DNA from: Wurfbainia villosa
Taxonomy: Eukaryota; Streptophyta; Magnoliopsida; Zingiberales; Zingiberaceae
Assembly (NCBI GenBank): GCA_025175895.1
Contig: CM046003.1
Span: 31,641,245-31,705,244, forward strand
Direction of reading: 5' to 3'
DNA length: 64,000 bases
Shown here: positions 13,155 to 24,192 of the stretch, in pieces
Layout: each line of letters opens with the position of its first letter
Numbering within the stretch: position 1 is the first letter of the stretch
The notes under the pieces: generated by a model
Databases searched by the model: none
What the model saw: the letters and a program-made list of their open reading frames with translations, nothing else
What the model was told of the DNA's origin: nothing
Position numbers and translations under genes: made by a program

Positions 13155-13470
13155 CAACATACTACACACTTGGACTTACATGACCAATACTACACACTTG
13201 GACTTTTCCTTTGTCAAGTATCCATACTTGGACTTTTCCTTGCCAAGACTACACACTTGGACTTTTCCTTTGCTAAGTCTCCATACTTGGACTTCTCCAT
13301 TGCCAATTATCCATAATTGGACTTTTCCTTGCCAAAACTACACACTTGTCTTTCCCTTTGCCAAGTCTTCATACGTGGACTTCTCCATTGTCAAGTATCC
13401 ATACTTGGACTTCCCTCACTATGTCTCCAAACTTAGACTTCTCTTCCAAGAATCTATTCTTAGACTTCCA
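13155..13470. repeat. TTGGACTT minisatellite in LTR A
   Basis: About nine imperfect units of roughly 30-34 bases, each with a CATACTTGGACTT or ACACTTGGACTT core followed by a CCTTTGCCAAG-like half. Counterparts lie at 18340-18650, 47740-47960 and 52460-52830. Confidence 0.8.
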
Positions 13471-13685
13471 CTCGAGTCTTACTCGAGCTTGGTCAACCTT
13501 AACATGAGGTTGATTGCTCCAACAATCTCCTCTTAACGATCTCCCTCATATGACCTTGGATATCCCAAACCATCCACTAGTTATTACTATCATACAAGTT
13601 GTCAAACGTATTGTTAAACATCAAAATACTACTCGAGTCCCACTCGAGCTTGGTCAACATTGACCTGAGGTCGATTGCACCAATA

Positions 13686-13700
13686 ATCTCTCCTTTTTGA
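13686..13700 (-). other. Polypurine tract of B
   Basis: On the minus strand AAAAAGGAGAGAT directly precedes the LTR start at 13685. Confidence 0.7.
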
Positions 13701-15603
13701 TGTTCGACAATACCTTTAACTTAGGCTAACCCATAAGCCCAACATGACTCTTCTTATGCCAAGGCATAATGAAGGTTTCCTAATTCAAACACTTCATTTC
13801 TCCCCCTTTGGCATACATAAAAAAATCTCTCATCTTACAATGAGATACTTCAATTTCTCCCTTTATCCAAATTTATCTTAAATCCCTCCATTCTCTTTAG
13901 TGATAAAACCCTTATCACTAAATGAAAGGCAATTCTTCACTCTCTCCCTTGCTAACCTTCATCCATTATGCCTTGATGGACAAACTCCCCCTAATAGTTT
14001 GCTCCCCCTTGATCATTGCAGCAACAGTGTCCTTGGAGAGTTCCTAAGCCAATAGGAAATCTAAACTTCAAAATTAAGGGTAAAAGTTCAAACTTGAACT
14101 TTAACCTCGCTTAAAAATTGACTCTTACCCTAATTAACTCTTCAATTCATTTTCAATGAATATCTCACCCTTCCAATGCTTCTCTAAGCATATCATAGGG
14201 TTAGAAATGGTTAGGGTACTTAGGGGTACTGATAAATAGCTAAACAAACCTTGTTCAACCAAAATCAGACTCATCAGTTGACTATGTCAGTGACCAATTG
14301 ATTGACACCACTAGCAGTCGACTGCTCCATGAGGTAGTCGATTGGTTTCTGCAGTTGCAGAAATCAGGTTTTCAGTTCAAATTTTGGAAATGCATAAGTA
14401 ATTATATATTTTTAGAAAAAACTTGAAACTTCATACATACATTACTTAGGACAAATATTGTGAGAGAAAAATAGTTTTATATTAAAATACCCATTCTTTT
14501 TCAAGAATGATACAAGGTTCAAAACCATTGAAAACTTTAATATTTTTGTCTAACTTTTATCAATCTAATCAATGGTGATTGCTATTAAAAGATAGACTTC
14601 ACCAAGGTTTTCTAAAATGATTTTAAAATTATTTTCAAAACATATTTTCAATCATGGTCAATGAGCTAAGCGTACATGACTTGTACATTAGCTTTCCTTA
14701 TGATTTAATCATATGATTTAAAGAGTTTAAGTTCATTTTGATGTACCATATAAGCACATTGAACCTAACTCATTTTCCTAACATCTCACATGTGTCTAAG
14801 GTGTTTCAATACACATACATGTCTTCCTATAGTCTTTGTGAGATGTGGATTTGGTTTTTCCTTAAACTAAGGGTTCATGCATTGTTATCTAGGCATATCC
14901 ATTTGATCTCCTTACCTAGGATGCCAAATAATGTCATTTGCCCTTAAATTTAATTTAATAATCTTAATGCATGAATTATGATCATGGCATATATTGATTG
15001 CATAATTTAAAAACATTGCTAATGATGCATGATGTCATATCATAATGAAAATAATCTAAGTATTAATCATGACATTTTAAGTAATCATATGGAATGTGAT
15101 GTCATGACATGGTATAGAAATCAAAGCATGACAAATTTATAAAATGAAGGTATAGAAATACCTAAGTCTTAAACTTAATTGTCATTTGCTAAAATTATAT
15201 CAAATACCAACTTTGTCATAATGACAACCCAAATCCCTCAAATATGGCAAAAGCCCAACTTGGCACACCATTGATTCTAACCTAGTTGTGCCAATTATAA
15301 TCAACTTTTCAAACTTCCATTATTTCTATTGGCACATCCTAAAACCTTTTAGGATTAAATTCTAAATTCATTTTCAAAGTATCAATATACATTGAAAATG
15401 CTCTAAAATGTCAATTCCACTGTGGTTAGGTTAACCATGTTTCCATTTTATGTTGACACATCCTAAACTCATCTAGTGTGAAGGGATCACACTCCTAGGA
15501 ACTCAATACTTATTAGAGTTCCTTGGATTTTCTAGATATTCACTAGGGATAACTTCCCTTGATACCTTTCTAAAGACTGTTCTAGGCTTCTTGGAAGCCA
15601 TAG
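13701..15603 (-). other. Non-coding interior of B, shared with B'
   Basis: About 1.9 kb without a sizeable frame, placed where pol would be. Its reverse complement matches B' in order: 15430-14670 with 18868-19651, 14660-14060 with 38036-38601, and 14060-13686 with 47163-47557. It includes a small group of GTCGAC-type motifs at 14275-14345 (partner at 38325-38370). Confidence 0.75.
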
Positions 15604-17090
15604 TCATTGTGGTCTCATTAAAACCCTAGGGATATCTTCCCTTGCAACCTTAGTGACTTTTTTAGGTTTCTTTGAAACCTTAGTCACTTGACTTTTATCA
15701 AGGTCAACTCTAGGGATGACTTCCCTTGTAACCTTGATATTCCTAGACCTAGAGCTAGTTCCATAACTATATGGAACACTATGGCAGTATTGCTTGATTT
15801 TCTTGGACTTAGGTTTGTAACCTAAACCCTTTTTGTCCTTATCTAGATTTTGCTTTCTAAAACCTAGGTTTTGTCCATTTGGCCCATTAAGCATAATTTC
15901 CATCTTTTTGAGGGTCTTTTCTAATTTATCAAGATTTGACCTCAATGCTTGATTTTCCTTTTCTAATATAGCTACTTTTGATCTTTCACTATATTTTTGG
16001 GCATTCTTCTTCTTCCTAGGCATATGTCTATTTTTCTTAAGATTTTTGCCTAGGTTGTTCTCATCCTTAAGTGGGGTAGTTTTAGAGCTACCAATCTTAG
16101 AATTGTCCTTAGTCTTAATATCATGATGTTTAGTATCTAAACAATAAAATTTGTTATTAGCATTCTTCTTATGATAAATTGCAAGTGCATTAAAATGTTA
16201 TACCTTAGGGTTTGCCTTAGAAGTTCCCCCTACACTTGAGCTCTCTACCTTGTCCTTCCCAGGGTGCCTCCCCCTTGGACATTGGCTCTGATAGTGACCC
16301 TTTAGATTGCATGAGAAGCACACTATATGCTCCTTTCCTTTCCATATCAAGGTTCCGGCCTCCTTTGATGTTTCCTTCACCTTGGGTGCCACTTGAACCT
16401 TCTTCTTGACTCTTTTTAGGCACTTGCTCTTATAATGCCCTTTTTCCCTACACAAAGAAAGTTATATGATCATTATTTTTAACAACAAAGCTTGAGTTAC
16501 CTATCTCGGTGGTAGGGGAATCTTGAGCTTGTTCTTCATTATTCTTGGAGGTAGAGGTCTCCTTGCTTCGACATCGAAGATCTAACCTCCCCCTCAATCC
16601 TAGAGGTGGAGACTTCTTCACTTTCTTCAACTTTCGGATGTTGAGCACCTCTTAACCTTCGAATCCTTAAGCTCTTGAGATGATGAACTTGATTCCTTGG
16701 ACTCCTTATCGTCTTGGGCCGATGAGGGCTTCTCATGGAGCTCTACCAATTTGTTCCATAACTCCCTTGTGTCCTTAAATTCTCTTATCTTGCACAAAAT
16801 ATCATTAGGTACCAAATTGATTAACATTTTGGTTACTTGTCATTGATCTCAAATTTTTAAAATTGCTCCTCCACTTATTTTTCTTGAGAAGCCTTCCCTT
16901 CTTGTCCATGGGGACTTCAAATCCTTCTACAATAGTAAATCAATTTTCAATATTATTTATTAAAAAATATTCCATCCTACCTTTCTAATACGCGAAGTCG
17001 TCGCGATCGAAATAAGGTGGTACTAAGATGTTGTAGCGCAATCCACCATCGAACTCCATTTCTCTTGATGGATCCTCTAGCATTGTTCCC
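15604..17090 (-). pseudogene. Gag of gag-only element B
   Basis: Minus-strand frames broken by stops and frameshifts. In order: an N-terminal part (PPYFDRDDF, about 17030), a UBN2-like part (DTRELWNKLVELHEK, about 16730-16790), an acidic Ser-rich linker, a first zinc knuckle damaged by a Cys-to-Phe change and a small deletion (about 16420-16460), an intact second knuckle CFSCNLKGHYQSQC (about 16280-16325), a basic region, and a coiled-coil-like segment (ALRSNLDKLEKTLKKMEIML, about 15895-15955). The C-terminus repeats KVTREVIPR-like units. E carries a close relative (61006-62649), whose first knuckle is intact. Confidence 0.8.
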
Positions 17091-17114
17091 TCGGCGGTTA
17101 GTCCTTGAAGAGCG

Positions 17115-17133
17115 GCCTCGCTTTGATACCAAT
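17115..17133 (-). other. Primer-binding site of B
   Basis: Reverse complement ATTGGTATCAAAGCGAGG, one mismatch from the iMet-type consensus, next to the LTR. Confidence 0.8.
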
Positions 17134-18867
17134 TGTTAAGGATCTTGTAATCGCGTTAGAGGAGGGTGAATTGCGATTATTCGATTTCTTTCACTCTTGA
17201 TTGCATCGTGCTTGTCTACAAAGTATTAGCATGCAGCGGAGATGCAAACACAAATAGAAACAAATATAAAACACAAACCACAAGCACTACACAAGGATTT
17301 TACGTGATTCAGAACCCTAGTTCCAACTCCACGACCGAGATCTAGTGATATGCCACCACTATAACTTCTCCTTCTCGGGATGACACAGGAGGTGGAGAAA
17401 CCTCTTACAATATAGAGCTTACAACAAGAAACAACCAAATATAAGAAGTAAATGAAATAAAGAAGTGAAAACACTTTACACAAGAATGCTTTTGCTCGCT
17501 TGTTGATTTGGTTGCATTGGAGAGATTTTGAAGACCTGAAATGCAGCAACACTTCCCCTCAAAATCTACCAAGAACCGGCTAGCCAAAAATCCCCTCAGC
17601 TTCCTCCTTTTATAACTTGCATTGGGTTGATTTTCCATCGATCAATCGACTAGCCTTATCCATAAGTCAACTGGTCACTTATCCATTGTCTCACAACGGC
17701 TTGATCCACATTAGATTATAGCTGATCATTTGACTGCTCATACCCATCAGTCGACTTCTAAGCCATTAGTCAAGTGGAATCGTCGACTTAGAAACTTTAT
17801 GTGCCATATCCACTTAAGACCAGTTGACTACTCAAACCAGTAGTCGATTGCCAATGGCCAGTCGACTGGTCCAACCCACCAGTCGATTGCTCAAGTACCA
17901 GTTAGTTTCCCGAGTCACAGTCGACCACCCGACAAGTCGACTAGTCCATAATCCCAGTTGACTGCCAAATAATCTGTCCAATTGTTTTAACCCACCAATC
18001 AACTAGAATAAGTCCCAGTTGACTGATAAACCTCAAAACTGAGGTTTAACACCCAAGTATGATCCCCTCATACTTGACACTTACCCTTAGCTTAGACCTA
18101 ATCCTTCAAGGCACTTCCATCAGCCTCACACCTTTGGTTCGAGTCCACGACTCCTCACTCTTTTGCTAGCCTTCAAGTGCTTCCTTCGGCTTTGTCATGC
18201 CATCGAGTACCCTTAGCTTAGACCTAAGCCTTTAAACTACTTTTATCAGTCTCACGCCTTTAGTTTGAGTCTATGACTCCTCACCCTTGTGCTAACCTTC
18301 AAGTTCTTCTATCGGCATTGTCATGCTATCAGGTCTACCTTTGTTAAGTTACACTTGGACTTACGCCACCAAGACTATACACTTGGACTTACGCCACCAA
18401 GACTATACACTTGGACTTTTCCTTTGCCAAGATTACACACTTGGACTTTCTTTTTGCCAAGTCTCTACACTTGGACTTCTCCATTGCCAAGTATCCATAC
18501 TTGAAATTTTCCTTGCCAAGATTACACACTTGTCTTTCCCTTTGCCAAGTCTCCATACTTGGACTTCTCCATTACCAAGTATCCATACTTGGACTTCCCT
18601 CGCTATGTCTCCAAACTTAGACTCCCTTGCTAAGAATCCATTCTTGGACTTCCACTCGAGTCTTACTCGAGCTTGGTCAACCTTGACCTGAGGTTGATTG
18701 CTCCAACAATCTCCTCTTAATGATCTCCCTCATATGACCTTGGATGTCCAAACCATCCACTAGTCACACTGTCATACAAGTTGTTAAACATATTATCAAA
18801 CATTAAAACACTACTCGAGTCCCACTCAAGCTTGGTCAACATTGACTTGTGGCTGATTGCACCAACA
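17134..18867 (-). repeat. LTR B (5' LTR of B)
   Basis: 1734 bp; on the minus strand it starts TGTTGGTGCAATCAGCC and ends GATCCTTAACA. It contains a GTCGAC cluster (17640-18020) and the TTGGACTT minisatellite (18340-18650). A near repeat of the LTR start, TGTTGGAGCAATC, occurs inside at 18694-18708. Confidence 0.85.
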
Positions 18868-19651
18868 AACCTAAAATGGAAAGGTAGTTAACCTAACCAT
18901 AGTAAAGTTGACACTTTAGAGCATTTTCAAGGTATAGTGATACTTTAAAAATGAACCTAGAACAATGATCCTAAGAGATTTTAGGATGTGCCAATGAAAA
19001 TATAGAAGGTTGAAAAATTGATCATAATTGACATAATTAGGTTAGTGTCAATAGTTTTCCAAGTTGAGATTTTGGCACAGTCGAGGGAGTTGGTTTGTTA
19101 TTATGTCAAGTTTGGTACTTAACGTAATCTTAAATAATGACAATTAGGTTCAATACTTAGATATCTTTATACCTTTCTATTTTTACACATTTGTCATGCT
19201 TTAATTGTCATACCATGTCATGACATAACGTATTACATGATTGCTTAGAAATGTCATGTTAATACCTAAGTTATCATGTCATGACATCATGCATCATCGA
19301 CAATGCTTTTATACATATCTAGTATGCCATCATCATAATTCATGCATTTTATCAAATTAAAATTAAGGACAAATGACATTATTTGGATTTCTAATTAAGG
19401 AGATCAAATTGGATATGCCAAGGTAATAATGCATGATCCCTTAGTCTAGGGAAGAACAAAATTATATCTCACAAAAATCATAGGAAGACATTTGTGTGTA
19501 TTGAAATACTCTAGACGCATGTGAGATGTTAGAAAAATGAGTTAAGTTCAAGGTGCTTATATGTTGCATCAAAATAAACTCAAGCTCATCAAATTATAGG
19601 AAGAAATTATGAGGAAAGATAATGTATAAGTCATGTACACACGATCCATAG
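18868..19651 (+). mobile_element. B' fragment 1 (gag-only element, non-coding interior)
   Basis: Plus-strand copy of the B interior, inverted relative to B at 14670-15430. It ends at the SINE insertion and resumes after the right SINE duplication. The 5' part of B' (LTR and gag) is missing where it meets LTR B at 18867/18868. Confidence 0.8.
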
Positions 19652-19671
19652 ATCATGATTGAAAATAAGGT
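19652..19671. repeat. SINE target-site duplication, left copy
   Basis: ATCATGATTGAAAATAAGGT, repeated exactly at 38016-38035. Confidence 0.93.
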
Positions 19672-19878
19672 GCCCCCGCGGGAAGGGCCTAGTGGCTAGC
19701 GCATGTAGATATTGTATCATAGGACAACGGGTCAATCCCTCGCAAATGCGAGGGTGTCATCCCTCCATGCGCTAGTTACTATCTTAAGGGCCAAAGATCT
19801 ACCATGATTTACCTCCCTTACAATGGTCCAGGGGCGAACTGGTAGGGGTTGCTAGGTTGGCGGATTCTAACCTTTTGT
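19672..19878 (+). mobile_element. tRNA-derived SINE, interrupted in its tail by C1
   Basis: A 207-bp unit with a GC-rich head, an A-box-like GGGCCTAGTGG, a B-box-like GGGTCAATCCC about 45 bases on, a small hairpin (CTCGCAAATGCGAG), and a T-rich end CCTTTTGT. Exact 20-bp duplications flank it, 18 kb apart because C1 inserted into the tail (TTTGT at 19874-19878 is the C1 duplication). The A and B boxes would form an internal RNA polymerase III promoter; it would need reverse transcriptase from a LINE. A-box and B-box calls are by eye; the duplication is exact. Confidence 0.82.
19874..19878. repeat. Target-site duplication TTTGT (left) of C1
   Basis: Matches 38011-38015. Confidence 0.93.
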
Positions 19879-21743
19879 TGTAGGTTTTTGCGGAACCAAA
19901 GCTCTGCTTCCCACCTCGGTCACTTGTGCATGGCAATCCCATCTATGTCCCCGGATTAAAAAATTAATCCTTGACGAAAAGGGATTACCCAAGCAACCGA
20001 TCCATCGTCGTGCTATTTAATTAGAGTGGTCACTTGAACAAACTTGTTGTTCAAGCAACCTACCTCTTTTCTTCGATTAGCCGCGGAATAGACGATGTAC
20101 GGATCGCCGGTTTTTGTGTTTGTCTTCGGGGTCCAAGTAAATTAGCCACATACAATACATACAACTTACATAGAATAAGAAAACATGCATAAACAAGAAT
20201 TATACCTCTTGTTTACCTCAAGATCTTCTATTGTATGTCCTTCCTCCTTTTGGATGTCGTGTGGGCGACGATCTTCCAAAAGTTGAAGCCTCCTAGATCA
20301 CGTTCTTCCCTTCCTTGCTCGCTCGGAATAAAGGGAAGAATAAAACGAAATTTCTTCTCATATCTAGGACCAACCACCAAGCCAAGAAGCTTGATGTTGT
20401 CGTCGGCCAAGGAGTGGATGAAGGAGATGGAGTGGGCGCCGACCAAGAGCTCCAAGGGAAGAACCCTAACCCTTGTTGCCGCCGACAAAAGAGGAGAGGA
20501 AGAAGATTGGGGCGCTGGCCAAGAAGAGAAAAAAGAAGAGGGGCGCCGGCCAAACCCTAGGAAGATAGGAAAACCTTCCACTTGTTGCCGCCCAAGACTT
20601 CTCCAAACCCTAACTGCCCAATCCTTGAAGCAAAACCTAATCTCCTTGAGTTATCCTTGCCGCCCAACCCTTAAGCCTTATTTATAGAGTTAGACTTAAG
20701 CCTCCTTTTAATCTCCACCGTCGGATCTAGAGATTTAATCTCAACCGTCGGATCTAGAGATTTAATCTCCACCGTCGGATCTAGAGATTTAACCTCCACC
20801 GGCGGATCTAGAGTTACATTTTCCACCATCGGATCTAGGCTTCATGAGGGTTTTAATAGGCTACAATAGGGACCATGAGGAGGAGTTGGATCTTGGCCAC
20901 CCAATGGATCTAGCCCACATAAAGTCCGATCCATTAATGATAATCCATTCCACTAGAGGATTATCATTGATCTACCTCACCAACCCCCATAAATAAATAT
21001 GGGCTCCATATATTAATTGTACAAATATATCCCCGTGTTTAAGATCTCGAATGTCTATCAATTAATTAATTTACTGACAATTAATTAATCAACATCTAAC
21101 TCCATGAGTAGTACCACTTAACCTTTTCATCATGTCGGACCAAGTCCACCTGTAGGGTTTACATGATGAACCTTATGAGATTCTCAAGGGGACATTATCA
21201 TCCTAATATATAGGACACGAATGTCTCCTATAATCAACGACACACTATGTAAATAATATCATTTCCCAACTTACCGAGCCTATCGGTTTACTCTATAAAT
21301 CTTGCCCATTGGTAAATCAAAGAAATAAATACTAAGTACATGTGGTCGTTATTATATCGGGATTAAGAGCATGTATACCATAATATCCGAGGTCCGATTC
21401 AATTATGTAGTCAGCAATAAATCGAATCACCTCTAAGTCAGTCCTGCTCAATACACACAAAGTGCACCAGTGTAATTCTATGGTCAAGACAAACCAATAC
21501 CAAATCACACTACAACCATACCAATGGTTTGTCCAAAACCATCTCGGTTGTGAGCCTTTACTTATACTTTAAAAGGAACTGATAACATGATCTCCCGTGT
21601 GATACTACACACAATGTTATCTACAATGTAATGTATCAGACAATATGCATAACCATAAATATGCAAACAATGATCATGTGATTCTTATTTCAAAAATAAA
21701 GATGTTCATACAAAAGATAGACTTTTCAGTATACATCCCAACA
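19879..21743 (-). repeat. 3' LTR of C1
   Basis: 1865 bp. It contains five units of the 27-bp minisatellite (20707-20840) and, on the minus strand, a TATA box TATAAATA (20679-20686). A GC-richer stretch at 20230-20690 has open frames on both strands, but its counterparts in other LTRs show it is not a gene. Confidence 0.93.
20707..20840. repeat. 27-bp minisatellite in 3' LTR of C1
   Basis: Five units of the type TTTAATCTCCACCGTCGGAT plus CTAGAGA. Related arrays: 36974-37107 (five), 39504-39638 (five), 46116-46304 (seven). Confidence 0.9.
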
Positions 21744-21944
21744 ATCTCCCACTTATACTAAAAGACTATGTTGTTCTCATACTGTCATACATATGATTCT
21801 CATTCCCTCCACATGCCTATCAAAAGCTCTTGCTGGAAGGGCCTTAGTGAAAGGATCTATGAGGTTATCTTCTGATGCAATCTTAGCCACAACAACTTCT
21901 CCTCGTTTTATGATTTCTCGTATCAGGTGGTACTTGCGCTCTAT
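21744..21944 (-). pseudogene. C1 RNase H C-terminal end and polypurine tract
   Basis: Minus-strand frame with YHLIREIIKRGEVVVAKI and DNLIDPFTKALPARAFDRHV, the usual end of a copia polyprotein, followed by the purine tract AAGTGGGAGAT next to the LTR. The frame is cut on its N-terminal side by D; the rest resumes at 31370. Confidence 0.9.
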
Positions 21945-21949
21945 GTGTT
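21945..21949. repeat. Target-site duplication GTGTT (left) of D
   Basis: Matches 31365-31369. Confidence 0.93.
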
Positions 21950-24175
21950 TGTTAGTAATATATGAGAGATGTCCTAAGGCAATCACCTTATGTATGAATC
22001 ATTTATATGATAAATGAAGATTCACTATTTGAGTATACATGTTTTATGTATTTGATTGGATCTTAAACTCATTTACTGAATGTCCACGATACGATTCACA
22101 GTATGAGAGAATTTGTGATTGGATCACAACTAGAGAGTATCTCTACATGTGTAATTGTGATGTATCGGAATTATCCCTAGTCGATGAATTGATGGATTTG
22201 GACACCATCAATTCTGTCGAGACTAGCATGAGGTATACTCCTTGGTGTATCCAAGCAGTTGATTCTCACTGGCTGGAGACATTGTGATGTCTGGAATTAA
22301 TCGTGGATGCTAGTTATGGTAACTAGTTCATTGGAGTGACCAGCCGTAAGACTTCATATGGTTCTCTGCATATATAGATATGTCAATGAAGTTCTTACTG
22401 TGGCTTAAGTGTGATGTTCCTTAGACTTGCGGTATTCAAGTCATCTTGATCATGGAGACTTATGCTTTGACATCTTAAGCAAACATCTCTAAGGAGATGT
22501 GGACCCGGGATGATTGGGTATAAGTCGAAGTGATCGAAGGTGTTTGAATAGCCTATAAAGGATTCACCACTCCTTGCGAGGAGATGTATACCCATGGCCT
22601 CTCGTCGGATTGTTACTAAAGTCTTTGGCCAAAGCATTACATGTTTAGAGTAAGGTACTCTTTGATACATGTGGAGTAACTAGAATCCGTAGGACGAGGA
22701 AATGATACTTGGGCTAGGTGTGACGTAGTCAGCCTAGTGGGGACTGACACAATAGACCATGTCCTGAACCAAGTGGGTATAAGATGAGTGAAGGGAATGG
22801 GGCACGAATCATTTGAGCTGCTGAAGGGTTTCAGAAATAGTTCTGGATCAACCGTTGATCTTTTCGATTAATTGGGGATCATGATGTACTACTAGGTGCC
22901 ACTCATGATTGTTCTATAATTAATGGTTAATTATAGACGGCCAACATAAACCAAGAACCTATTTGGTCACACGCACAACGAGCGTAATCCGAAGGATTTA
23001 AAACGAGCTTGAGAATGGGATTCTCAGACCGAGAGAAACTAGGTTTGGTTGGACCAAACAAGAAGCGAGCATGAAATCGTTTCAGTCACAATGGAAGCGT
23101 GGATGGGCCATGTCTTATGAAGACATAATGGATGAACCAAAATGGTTTGGTTCTAATCCAATGGAGGAGAATAAACCAAAGGGTTTGGTTTATTTTAAAC
23201 GAATGAACCAAAAGTTGGTTCGGTTCGTTTTAACTTAAAATAAACCATCATGGTTTGGTTTATTTTAACTTATCTTAATGGAGCGGGTTAACGGGCCTAA
23301 TGGTTATGATCCAATAACCGTTAAGAGAATTAGTTCTCTATAAAAGAGGGCTTAAGGGATAATTAAGCCCTAATCCAAAACCCCTAGGTTAAAGTTGCCG
23401 CCCACCTCCTTATTGGAGTTTTCGGCGCCAACCTCTTGCCGCCGCCCATAGCTCCTCCAACCGGCGTCCAGAAGGTAGCTTCCTTCCCCCTCGCCGGCGT
23501 CGAGATGCTGCCGGTTAGTGCTCCAGAGATCTCCTTCAGGTTTGGCATCAAGGTGAGCTCTATCTTCCTTGGTTGGCCGGCGCCTATCACCTCCACCAAA
23601 GCTGTCCAGTTTTCTGGACAGCTTGCTCTCCTCTCGTCGGAGCATCGTTTGGACGACGGTTAGAGCTCCGACAGTGGTTAACTTACCGGGGATTCGATCT
23701 CCGGTAATCCTCTGAGGTGGAGGACGAAGGATTCATCAATCGGTTGACAAATACCTCTCCGGAGAAGCGAGTTCTGAGGACTCGTCTTGGGATCTGAATT
23801 TGGATTCGGATCGTGATCATCTCTCGATCACGTCGTCTTCAACATGAGGCTAGTAACCCATACGAAGACGAAGCTTGTGGCTTAGCGAAGTCATCCCGAG
23901 GAACTCGGCGTGGATATGGATAGAGACGATTCTAGCGAGGATCGTTCCGGTTGATGCCGTTCCCGCTACACGTCATACGAAAGGTATAACGTAGTTAAAT
24001 TTCCTTTTATTGCAAATTTAAATTTACGGTTATGTCTACACTTGTTGTAATATGAATGCGTGTGATGTGTGTGTTGTAATAAATGTAGATTTATTATTTT
24101 ATTGCTTCCGCTGTGCTCATGTTTACGAAACGTGATCGAACACACACACACGCCATGCAAGGCTTAAACCCAACA
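21950..24175 (+). repeat. 5' LTR of D
   Basis: 2226 bp. TATA box CTCTATAAAAGAGG (TATAAAA at 23339-23345), preceded by AACCAAA/TTTGGTT inverted motifs (23130-23280) and followed by a perfect hairpin (23599-23624). Confidence 0.95.
23339..23345 (+). promoter_or_regulatory. TATA box in 5' LTR of D
   Basis: TATAAAA in CTCTATAAAAGAGG; the same motif lies at 30531-30537 in the 3' LTR. Transcription would start some 25-35 bases downstream. Confidence 0.7.
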
Positions 24176-24192
24176 AAGGGTATCAGAGCCTG
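24176..24192 (+). other. Primer-binding site of D
   Basis: AAGGGTATCAGAGCCTG; GGTATCAGAGC matches the iMet-type site except at its first base. Confidence 0.75.

Larger units (their letters stand above)
11865..13685 (-). repeat. LTR A: 5' LTR of A and apparent 3' LTR of B
   Basis: On the minus strand it starts TATTGGTGCAAT (usual TGTTGG with one change) and ends GATCCTACA. It is followed by a primer site (towards A) and preceded by a purine tract AAAAAGGAGAGAT (towards B), so it bounds two interiors. Its first part in element sense (about 13080-13685) closely matches LTR B (about 18340-18867). The rest (11865-13080) does not match LTR B but resembles parts of the B' LTR (47558-49604). Confidence 0.8.
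11865..18867 (-). mobile_element. Gag-only copia-type LTR retrotransposon B
   Basis: LTR B (17134-18867), primer site (17115-17133), gag remnant (15604-17090), a non-coding interior (13701-15603), a purine tract (13686-13700) and LTR A (11865-13685), all on the minus strand. No protease, integrase, reverse transcriptase or RNase H motif is visible in the 3.4 kb interior. Part of the same interior recurs in B' (18868 onwards). No terminal target duplication can be checked, because LTR A runs straight into a second element on its left. Confidence 0.75.

Noticed and set aside
18289..18691. Overlapping frames of 70-120 codons rich in HTW/LDF/PLPS motifs (also 13114-13536 and 52440-52751)
   Set aside because: They are translations of the LTR minisatellite in every frame; no start context or family match, and the array varies between LTRs.
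19672..19878. A genuine tRNA gene at the box A/B motifs
   Set aside because: No cloverleaf with acceptor stem or anticodon could be drawn; flanking duplications and the T-rich end point to a SINE.
20228..20687. Both-strand frames of up to 150 codons in the GC-richer part of LTR C
   Set aside because: Present in LTR copies with frame-breaking differences (36593-36941, 39879-40169, 46552-46842); part of the LTR.
22039..22670. Frames of 82-91 codons in the LTR of D (also 29587-29862)
   Set aside because: The plus frame is broken by LTR differences and the minus frame overlaps only LTR; no signature.
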